Below, piece by piece: positions 10,254-19,000 of a DNA stretch of 29,517 nt. A model generated the notes under the pieces. That model worked only from the letters and a program-made list of their open reading frames with translations. It was not told where the DNA came from and did no database searches. The translations under genes were made by a program, and so were the position numbers. The stretch is taken from contig CAMPET010000239.1 in NCBI GenBank assembly GCA_946803715.1, positions 24,527 to 54,043 on the forward strand, given 5' to 3'. This DNA is from Beroe ovata. Taxonomy: Eukaryota; Ctenophora; Nuda; Beroida; Beroidae. Position 1 is the stretch's first letter, and each line of letters begins with the position of its first letter.

Positions 10254-12610
10254 ATGAATTATATCAGAGTTTCTGTGGTAGATATGTTCCTCGCACTGCT
10301 CTATGCAACACTGTCAACTGGATCGTGTTATCTGTACAGTGTCCGATACACCGAGCCCCAGCCAGATGGAACAGTCGCACTCTCCTGCTCCCTGGCCAAG
10401 ACAAAGTATGTCGAGTGTGGTCGATACACCTCGCCCTGTACCCCAAACAACTGTGACACATACAATGATGCTATCAGACCCTGCACTTCACTCACATTTC
10501 ATGATGCTGACACTGATTTGATGATATCTGGTACTGTTTCCATGGAAACGAGCAAATATCTCACTTTTCCATCGACTGGGGATGTCGACTCGGCGACCGT
10601 GAACAGACTTGTCAAGGATCATCGCGTCAGCAGTGACTTATTCGGGGATGACTTGTATGTCGTGTTCACACTGAGAAGTGATAGTGTTCCCGCTGGGAAC
10701 TACTACTGCGAGGTTAGGATTCCTCACACACACGCNNNNNNNNNNNNNNNNNNNNNNNNNNNNNNNNNNNNNNNNNNNNNNNNNNNNNNNNNNNNNNNNN
10801 NNNNNNNNNNNNNNNNNNNNNNNNNNNNNNNNNNNNNNNNNNNNNNNNNNNNNNNNNNNNNNNNNNNNNNNNNNNNNNNNNNNNNNNNNNNNNNNNNNNN
10901 NNNNNNNNNNNNNNNNNNNNNNNNNNNNNNNNNNNNNNNNNNNNNNNNNNNNNNNNNNNNNNNNNNNNNNNNNNNNNNNNNNNNNNNNNNNNNNNNNNNN
11001 NNNNNNNNNNNNNNNNNNNNNNNNNNNNNNNNNNNNNNNNNNNNNNNNNNNNNNNNNNNNNNNNNNNNNNNNNNNNNNNNNNNNNNNNNNNNNNNNNNNN
11101 NNNNNNNNNNNNNNNNNNNNNNNNNNNNNNNNNNNNNNNNNNNNNNNNNNNNNNNNNNNNNNNNNNNNNNNNNNNNNNNNNNNNNNNNNNNNNNNNNNNN
11201 NNNNNNNNNNNNNNNNNNNNNNNNNNNNNNNNNNNNNNNNNNNNNNNNNNNNNNNNNNNNNNNNNNNNNNNNNNNNNNNNNNNNNNNNNNNNNNNNNNNN
11301 NCACACACACACGCTCACACACACATACGCGCACACGCACACACACACGCACACACAACCACTGCCAGGTTAGGATTCCAGGGAAGTTACCGTGGAATAG
11401 GCTAGCGGCGGATATCACAGTTCAGGAAGCGGGATTCAATGTCCCCGCTGGGAGCTCAATTACTGCATTGCCGGGTCGGAACAAGGGGGCCAGGGTGCTC
11501 AAGTGTACTGTCACAGGGGGTACGTGTTTTCCGTATACCACGTGCTACTTACACAGACTTACACAGACTAACAAATTGGGTACTTAACCGGACTGACAGC
11601 GACCTTGACGTACTTACAGAAACAGGAACTGTCAATGAATACTTGCTCTTAGTTTCAACACTACAGGCACTGCCCAGTGGAAGATTAGACACATTTCCGC
11701 GTGGGACTCGTGGAAATCTGATACAATCGGGGGATCGGTGGTCAGTGGCGGGAACACGCTCCTCCAGTCTGAGTCACTGCTCTTCCATGACCAAGTCTGG
11801 ACACAGCTTCCTTACAGTGCACTGGTAATTCTAACATATCATATTTATAACACGACGTGATAATGTTTACCGCAGTCAATACAAGCTCGTATCATCACAG
11901 TCCCTAACTGTTTAAGGTGCTACTCTCTAATCCTATGACACTGTATGACACTATATGACACTATATGACACTGTATGACACTGTATGACACTATATGACA
12001 CTGTATGACACTATATGACACTATATGACACTGTATGACACTGTATGTCACTGTATGTCACTGTATGACACTCTATGACACTCTATGACACTGTATGACA
12101 CTGTATGACACTGTAATACTGTATGACACTGTATGACACTGTATGGCACTGTATCACATTATGGTTATTTTCAACAGCTCTTGAGGAATAAAACGCAGAG
12201 TATAATGAGTGGATTAATTTACTTTATCTTCAGCACTTCAATGACATCAGACATGGCTCAAATTTGATTGTAATAAGTAGTGTTGATAAGTTTAAAACTG
12301 CCAGTATGGCACTGTATGACACTGTATGGCACTGTATGACACTGTATGACACTGTATGACACTGTATGACACTGTATGACACCTGTCATCATGACAGGAG
12401 GTGGTGTTAACGTGTACGGCGGCTGAATCCGGCTTGGCATTCCTCTCTGCGAGTGAGCACGTGTATTCTCAACCCCTCCTCCGTGACAGCGTCTACTACA
12501 ACGACGGTCTAGTGTTCGGAGTGTCACTGTGCATTTCCATTCCCTTCATTGTACTTCTGGTTATTATTGCGTCAATCACCGCTTGCTGCCGAGGTAAATG
12601 CTGCAGTTAG
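10254..12610 (+). CDS. Single-pass membrane protein with Ig-like domains, 4 exons, 326 aa
   Basis: Exons 10254-10712, 11369-11519, 11667-11824 and 12398-12610 join in frame (981 bases). The N-terminus is a signal peptide (MFLALLYATLSTGSC; start at ATG 10254 or ATG 10284). Domain 1 has C45 in VALSC and C152 in PAGNYYCEV, the typical F-strand form of a V-type Ig fold, plus extra cysteines (55, 62, 67, 77). Domain 2 has C199, W208 (KCTVTGGTAQWK) and C262 (VVLTCTA), again Ig-like but without the YxC form. A transmembrane helix follows (about 293-318), then a tail of only eight residues, CCRGKCCS, which could be palmitoylated. It has no signalling motif. A cell-surface adhesion or recognition role is inferred; I recognise no orthologue. 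Intron 1 contains the N gap, so a further exon could be hidden there. Confidence 0.75.
10736..11301. other. Assembly gap (566 n) inside a CA-repeat intron
   Basis: Bases 10736-11301 are all n. CA/CACACG microsatellite flanks it on both sides (10724-10735 and 11302-11357), which explains why assembly failed. It lies in intron 1 of the Ig-domain gene. The reading frame closes across it (phase 0 on both sides), so no missing exon is required. Confidence 0.97.
11933..12156. repeat. 10-base minisatellite (ACTGTATGAC), about 22 copies
   Basis: Head-to-tail copies of ACTGTATGAC have variants at the fourth base (TAT/GTAT), ATGTC and ATGGC. The array lies in intron 3 of the Ig-domain gene. A second array of the same unit starts 147 bases further on. 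Confidence 0.92.
12304..12382. repeat. Second block of the same 10-base minisatellite, about 8 copies
   Basis: It has the same unit as 11933-12156 and ends only 15 bases before the acceptor of the last exon (12398), so it takes the place of the usual polypyrimidine tract. The 147 bases between the two blocks (12157-12303) are non-repetitive and contain an AATAAA. Confidence 0.9.
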
Positions 12611-13036
12611 AGGGGAAAAGAAGAGTTCTTATCTCCAAACAATTTCCCCATAACCATTCATTTCATCACCTGTACATATTATCTTATTGGACAATTTGTA
12701 AATATTCGTTTAGATCGATGCCTAGGAATAGTATTTTGATAGTTATAGTTGGCTGTTATTTTTTATGGTACGTAGTTGAATTTTGAATTTTAAGTCGAAT
12801 TTTATATTAATTGTTGCATTTTGAATATACTGTAGATGATATCTAAGATACCGTATACTTCTTTTTAGCTTTTTAGCAATGAACCTACCAAAACCCATTT
12901 AACATATATAGTAATTTTACCTATGATTTTTATTTTCCGAATTTCACTCCGCTTCTATCAATCTTCCCAATAAATGCCGTGAAACCAACACAAATCACAA
13001 CTGTTATATTGTGATTTCTCTTGTTATAGAAACAAC
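12611..13036. other. Intergenic, AT-rich
   Basis: These are the 426 bases between the Ig-gene stop and the shugoshin start. The sequence is AT-rich with no coding signal. It presumably holds the Ig gene 3' UTR and the shugoshin promoter. No defined element is visible. Confidence 0.5.
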
Positions 13037-13957
13037 ATGGGTCACACCAACTTAAAGAGTAAAAAGAACAGGCGAAGTGTGTTGAAATCTGCGAGACGTC
13101 AATCTGATGGTATCGATGAAACAAACAATCGTCAATTAGTCGAGGCTCTAGCCAAAACCAAGAGAGATCTGGGTAATGCTGATCGCGATAGGTTTGCAGT
13201 GATACGCGAAAATATGCGATTCATGGAGCAGATAACGGTATTGAAAGGAGAAAAACGTCAGTTGAAGTGTCAGTTAGAGGAAACTCGAAACGAGTTGGAG
13301 AGTTTGAAGAGAACGATGGTGGAGCATGACGAATCACTCGGAGTTATTTACAGGAGTTTTCATGAGAAACTAGATTCCTCGTTCACTCATAAACAACAGA
13401 AGGATGGATCAGAGAACTCCTTTGACTCGGGAGTGAATACATCGAGTATAAACTCTAGTGGATTATCCACCCCGATAGAGGATGTGCCCGCTACTAGTGT
13501 AACAGAGTGTGTCACGAATGTTCCCAACTCCGTAACTGTCAGCACACCACGCTCTCCTAACACACCACGCTCTTCTAACACACCCCGCTCTCCTAACACA
13601 CCACGCTCTTCTAACACACCCCGCTCTTCTAACACACCACGCTCTGCCAAAAACTCGTCAGAGACAACTCTCTGCCCCGACGCAACAAACACAACTGTTT
13701 CTTATGACGATATCCAATCTTCCAGCAGCGAAATCTTCGTGCCTTCCAGCAATGAGCAGGAGGGAATAGAACTTGTGTCGAGAGAGTTAGTTTACAAAAC
13801 CCCACAAAACTTTAACGAAAGGGAAAAGTTTGTGTGTCGTCGGCGAACTCCAAGTAGAGTGGCAAAGGAGGCGGTCAAGCCAATGACTGAACCAAAACTG
13901 CGCGGTAAGTTACGACAAGGAGATTCATTCACTGATTCATTTTTCTTAACAGGCTGA
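13037..13957 (+). CDS. SGO: Shugoshin (guardian of centromeric cohesin), single exon, 306 aa
   Basis: Residues 30-97 form a coiled coil starting NNRQLVEALAKTKRDL, the arrangement of the shugoshin N-terminal dimer that recruits PP2A-B56. The C-terminus has the basic SGO motif: RRRTPSRVAKEAVKPMTEP then KLRGKLRQGD (268-296), used for binding phosphorylated histone H2A at the centromere. The family shields cohesin from removal until anaphase. Between these lies a serine/threonine-rich linker with six copies of TPRS(P/S)N (170-205), all possible proline-directed or basophilic kinase sites. A strong GTAAGT donor-like word occurs at 13905 inside the SGO motif, but reading through gives the conserved residues. 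The size is at the small end for animals. Whether it is SGO1- or SGO2-type cannot be told. Confidence 0.85.
   Translation: MGHTNLKSKKNRRSVLKSARRQSDGIDETNNRQLVEALAKTKRDLGNADRDRFAVIRENMRFMEQITVLKGEKRQLKCQLEETRNELESLKRTMVEHDESLGVIYRSFHEKLDSSFTHKQQKDGSENSFDSGVNTSSINSSGLSTPIEDVPATSVTECVTNVPNSVTVSTPRSPNTPRSSNTPRSPNTPRSSNTPRSSNTPRSAKNSSETTLCPDATNTTVSYDDIQSSSSEIFVPSSNEQEGIELVSRELVYKTPQNFNEREKFVCRRRTPSRVAKEAVKPMTEPKLRGKLRQGDSFTDSFFLTG
13544..13651 (+). repeat. 18-base coding repeat in shugoshin, six copies
   Basis: The unit ACACCACGCTCTCCTAAC encodes TPRSPN or TPRSSN; the last copy has drifted to TPRSAK. The near-identity of the DNA, with only synonymous and P/S differences, points to recent slippage expansion. 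Copy number probably varies between individuals. Confidence 0.92.
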
Positions 13958-14392
13958 GTCCTGGTGAATTAAACAGATGTCAGATGTAACCATTATTATG
14001 TAGAGATATCCAAACCTGTGAAATAAGAATTGCTGTTTTAATTTATTTTGTATTTCTATTTGTATCAACGATTCGTTTTTCAATTTATAGTTATTAGGTA
14101 TTTCATAATGAATTCGAGGGATTTATTTGATATTTCTATTTCATGTAATTATTTATTTTCATTCCAACTAATGTTTCAGATAATCAATCAATCAAATGAT
14201 GAATACCTTTTTAATAATAAAGTTTACTTTCGATGCCAAAACAATTTGTTTTCTTGATCATTGCTTATAGAATATAGATCACAATTCGAAGTGTACAATG
14301 TTCACCTCATTGATAAGCATGGCACATTCACACTCAACTATTATTGATAAATCTTGCATGCACGATTTCACACATCATATCTCGTAACTGAG
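13958..14392. other. Intergenic, very AT-rich
   Basis: This is the 3' flank of shugoshin. It has AATAAA-like words near 14214-14220 and long A/T runs. No gene is recognised; the short open frame at 14048-14257 has an F/Y/N-rich composition that simply mirrors AT-rich DNA. Confidence 0.5.
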
Positions 14393-14512
14393 ACTCGTCA
14401 GAGACAAACACAACTATTTCTAATGATGACATCCTATTTTTCCGTGCGAAGCCGGAGAGAAGAGAATTTGAGTCGAGAGAGTTTATCTGCAAAACACCCG
14501 AGAACTTGATCA
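14393..14512 (+). pseudogene. Decayed partial copy of shugoshin linker region
   Basis: The DNA is clearly related to 13653-13815 of the shugoshin gene. The shared ACTCGTCAGAGAC is followed by ACAAACACAACT(A/G)TTTCT and later by TCGAGAGAGTT and AAAAC(A/C)CC. The translated copy reads TNTTISNDDI, then ESREFICKTPENL, against TNTTVSYDDI and SRELVYKTPQNF in the gene. It lacks the coiled coil and SGO motif, carries internal deletions, and continues open to a stop at 14625 without further similarity. It lies in direct orientation, about 740 bases downstream of the source segment. Confidence 0.8.
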
Positions 14513-14812
14513 CTAGACACTCTCCCATTACACTATACTCTGACAAAGAACACACCACTAACAACCTACATCCTACTAGCACAGCGCACACCTCTGAGAG
14601 ACCACTCCTCTATCTAGATATATGAAGAAAGAAAATGAAATCTTTTATATACTTCGATATACTAACCTATATTCCAGTGTACACTACAATTATTGCTAAT
14701 CAATTACCACACATGATAAACCACTTTATATTCTTAATCACATTGCAATTATTGCAAGATAAATTATACACCAATAATCATAGCAATAATATACACCTGA
14801 TCACTTAGGATA

Positions 14813-15590
14813 ATGACAAAGCTGTTCTATTGGTTAGCGATTTTCTCAGCTCTTACCGCACTCTGGATTTCAGCTGTATACGGGCCATATGACCCAGTAT
14901 TCAAGAGACAATTCATTTACCCTGTGAGTATAAATGTGAATTTACACACTTTTGTAGTGTGCAGCTTGTTGTATCAGGTTTCCCTACCTAATTTTCCAAA
15001 TATTAATACAAGCTTTTCACTCTCCAGGCCCCATTCGTTGCAGTTTTCCTTTTTGCGGTGAGTGTATACTTGTGTTTTCTCGTTCATACTTGTGTTGTAT
15101 CGTGTTAATTCGATGGTATCCATTGTTCAGATTTTGGTACAAAGTAAAATTGCCACTCCAAATTCTGGTCTATTTCGTAGCGCGCTGAGATTTGATACAT
15201 TGACTGTAAGTACGACTCCGAATCACACATTTTCATATTGCGCGCAGTGTAGAATTATGTCGGATTAAAATCACAGGAAAATTGGAAACGTCGCACAATT
15301 TGGTGATTTGTGATGACTATTTCAGACTGTTTCACTTGTAACGATCCTACTTCGAGTATCCAGACTAATAAACAGACTAGATGCTTCAGAGGAACTGCGG
15401 AAGGTATTCAAATTTGCTGTGAGATTATCATTGAAAGTCCGGTTATTATGCAAAGTTTGGTTATATTAGATACTTATTAGCCAGCAATAACCAGCTAGCA
15501 ATAACTACAAGTTACGGTCTCATTCATCAGGATATTGCAGAAGCAAAAGATGAAATGAAGAAATTGGGGATACCTGCTGAATCAGACTAG
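14813..15590 (+). CDS. DPM3: Dolichol-phosphate mannosyltransferase subunit 3 (DPM3)
   Basis: Exons 14813-14923, 15028-15057, (15131-15205), 15326-15403 and 15531-15590 all have phase 0. The start MTKLFYWLAIFSALTALWI gives the first membrane helix and the conserved MTKL N-terminus of DPM3. The last two exons give SRLINRLDASEELRKDIAEA and KDEMKKLG, the cytosolic helical tail that in the family holds the catalytic DPM1 at the ER membrane for dolichol-phosphate-mannose synthesis. Skipping the third exon (75 bases) gives 92 residues, the length of human DPM3, with one continuous second helix (FVAVFLFATVSLVTILL). Including it gives 117 residues and inserts a polar stretch into that helix. Exon 2 is only 30 bases. 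Confidence 0.87.
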
Positions 15591-16086
15591 TTTTTATCCA
15601 ATATTGCTGGACTATGTATTTCACATGAATAAGCGCTGTGTGTGTTTCGTTAGTCGGGAATCATTTTAATATTTATTCAGTTTTGATCTACAAATTTCAT
15701 GTTTTATCCCACCTCCGTATTATTTCATTGAATGTGTTTCCAAAAACACGTACAATAACAGACAGACACACAAACACACACTCAAACACACAATTTCTGC
15801 AATCAGGGAGAATGGCAATGGTCTCTGAACTGCTATGGTGATGTCTACTGTTTGGCGATGTTCTTACTGTACATATGATAACCAGCTTCCTGATCATGTG
15901 AGATAGTTTATTCAAACTAGTCAGTAGTCATGGTAAAATTGTTGTGTAATAGTAACATTGTTGTGTCATGGTAACACTGTTGTTTCATAATAACATTGTT
16001 GTCATGGTAACACTGTTTCATAATTACATTGTTGTCATGGTAACATTGTTGTCATGGTAACATTGTTGTCATGGTAACATGCACAG
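15591..16086. other. Intergenic between DPM3 and calpain-15-like gene
   Basis: It contains a short ACAC-rich microsatellite (15760-15793) and the tandem repeat at 15928-16080. I looked for an exon encoding the first half of a RanBP2 finger (W-x-C-x2-C), which the next gene seems to lack, and found none. Confidence 0.5.
15928..16080. repeat. Degenerate 17-base tandem repeat (ATTGTTGTCATGGTAAC)
   Basis: The last three units (about 16028-16078) are exact; earlier ones have drifted (TGTTTCATAATAACA, TGTGTAATAGTAACA). It lies immediately before the first zinc-finger exon of the calpain-15-like gene. Confidence 0.85.
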
Positions 16087-19000
16087 GTTTGTGCTGCGTG
16101 TGCGCGAACACGAATAACAAGAGATATTCAGAAAAAGGAGAAGCGGATGAGATATGGCAAATCAGAGTGTGGGTCCAGCAGGTAATTTTCAGACTCACAA
16201 TAAAACGGTTTTCTGTCAGTTTGTGAGGAATTGAACAGCAACAAACGTTTCAGAGTGGAATCCGTGACATCACCAAACAGAAAATCTGCAAGTCCCAGTA
16301 CAGCATTCTGGCATTGTTCCAAATGTTTATTGGAAAACACATCATCGAACAAGGTGGGTTCCTGATGTTACTATATGTTACAACAATGGTGTGGTAAACA
16401 CACTAAACTGGTGTTGCTATGGTTACCATGGTGTGCGGTGTGTTTTTATCGCAAAATCCTGTGCAGGCTTGTGCATATTGCTCAACAGAAAAGAGGGATC
16501 TCAAGTTTCTGCCCCACAATTTACAGAACAGCAGAGAGAAACAATCAATAAAGGTGACAAATAAAATCCTGTTCTTATTCTTGCCCCTAAACCATGTTCA
16601 CAACATGCTCCCTAATCCCACTTGAACTAACCCCTGCCATTACCAAAGGAGGAGTACATGGGAATGAAAAGCTGTCATGTAAAACCACTCCCTCCCCTTA
16701 TATCCAGTTCCATGTGGGTTTGTGAGAAGTGTGCTCAGCAGAATAGCCTCATTCTTGCCCATTGCATGGTGTGTGGTGAACTACAACCTGCCTCAAATCA
16801 GGTNGTGTCTGAGTGTGTGTGTATGCGTGTGTGTGTGTGACGTGTGTGTGTCTGTGTGTTTGACTCTGACAATTATACTCTACAGACTGAGACAGCTGAA
16901 CAATGTGCCTCACGATCCTACTCAAAGAGGAACAAACAAAGAGCATCGAATCAGGTCATTACTTTCTCTATATCTTACAAAATATTACTTTTTAAACCAC
17001 ACCCATAAATACACAAACAGCGCTAGATAATAAGTCATAACAACTGGAATAACAGCACATGTTCGCAACACAGCTTGTCTCTTATTCGATATTATCACTG
17101 TTACGAGGTGCTTCACGAGGTAGTGATGTCTGCTCCCCCCCGATTCCCTGAATCTCCTCCCCACACTCCTCCCCACACTCCTCCCCACACTCCCTGTTTC
17201 TAAACACAGTTCCTGTGCCAGATCTCCGATTCCCCCTCCGCATGCTCCAAACCATCAGTCTTATCTTTGTTACGGGGTTCCTAAACCTGCGTGCTTCCCT
17301 CCACTCTCGTCTAACAAAAGCGCCGAAACTTCGGATTGTGAAAAAGTAGATGATTGCGTTGACTGCAAAGTTTGTATTGATGAGGTAGTAGGAAACTGTG
17401 TAGAAAGTTCCCACCCACGCTGATCGAGAGAGAGTTGTGATTTTTCTGAAAATTGTCGCCAGCATGGAAGGTATGTAGGATAGGAAGAAGACAGCTGATA
17501 TGAGGATAAACGCAACTGCGTTATGGCTGTTGATGCGACGTCCTCTAGTTTTCTTTGCCAGACTTGCCAGCCAAATCATGGTCACCAGTATGACAGTGAA
17601 TGGGATGACGGTGAGAAGAGTGACTGAGAGAGTTGAGATGATCCTCACTGTGATATGGTTGGAGAGACTATCGGTCTTGCAGCGGTTCACAGATGGCAGG
17701 TAGAGGATATCACCTGACCCCCATGCCAGATACAGTGTCGACCCCAGCAGCGTGGCGACCACAGTCCAGATTACGACCCCAACCACGTGGCCCTTTCTGT
17801 GGGTTGCCCCTGCAGACAGCTGCAGTGGGAACCTCATGTAGTGGAGTTTGGCGATGTTGAGGGCTGCTATGAGCAGGGTCTCCACTCCGGTGATGAGATA
17901 CGAGAACACTGATATCAGATAACAGGGCACCAGCCCATACACATTCCTCCCCCCGAGCAAGTGCCCCATACTGAGTATGATGTAGACAGCATAGGCACAG
18001 TCCGCCACAGCTATGTGATTGATGAGAGTTGCGGACACTCGGTCAATGGTGAAGGCGTCATGTTTAATTGATGCTACCAGCACTACACTGTTGCCTGCTA
18101 TGGAAGTGACAGCTGTCAAGATTGACCACGTGGCAGCGGAGTAGCGGGCAGCATCCGAGATATGCCATGTTGAGTTCATAGTGCAACCTGAGACTTGGTA
18201 ATTGTAATATGTGGACGTCTGCAAACGGAGAAATACGCACAATTCAGCCGTGAGTTGAACATGGTCGAATTCAATTGTTGCAATGTCTGCCAATAATGAC
18301 CGTGTGGAGGGATTGTATGTTGAGAGTTGCGAATAGATAAGTTGGAGTTAGAATAAGCACACGGCTAGAGGGAGAGTCGGAATTATTTCGTTTTAATTGA
18401 ATTTCTACACGTTGCCCTTTCGCAACCTCAGTAACTGATTTTTTGCAATAGTCCAAGGTGTTTTAGAAAAAAGAACAGTGACAAAAATAATGACGATGTT
18501 AAATTCGAAAACGTGGTACTGGTTTATTTAAATTCGACTTCAACATTCATTTTAGCAGTGGTCTGGCGATCGCAAGATATTCTAAATAGTCGTGTTAAAT
18601 GATTATGGCTGTTAGGAACGCGAAATTAAGATTAATTTATACGTGAGATGCGGACTGCGGAGCTGATATACGGAAGAATTATCATAGTTAAATTAGTTTT
18701 CTTATTAATCTAGTGCTTTACACAGGGAATAACACTCAAACCGATGGTTAAAGAGAAATCGGTGATTTCGACATTGCAAGACCAGAAAATACGAGAGGCT
18801 AACAGCATGACTCGTTTCCGCGAACTAAAGCCCAGTTGCTATAGCAACGCTATCCCATCCCGTGACACCACGCCCAATTGCCATAGCGACACAAGCTCTC
18901 CGTATCACTCTACCCAAACACACCGAGAAATCGTCGAGTATTTCAGGTAAATCATCTGAAATGTCTTTGACTGTGGAATCAAGAGAAACAGTGTGTGATT

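Noticed and set aside
10638-11418. Long open frames across the N gap on both strands
   Set aside because: They are only open because n cannot form stops.
13387-13692. Minus-strand frame with repeated ERGVLE
   Set aside because: Antisense reading of the shugoshin TPRSPN repeat.
13904-13957. Splice donor GTAAGT inside shugoshin
   Set aside because: Reading through gives the conserved KLRGKLRQGD motif and a stop soon after; splicing would destroy it.
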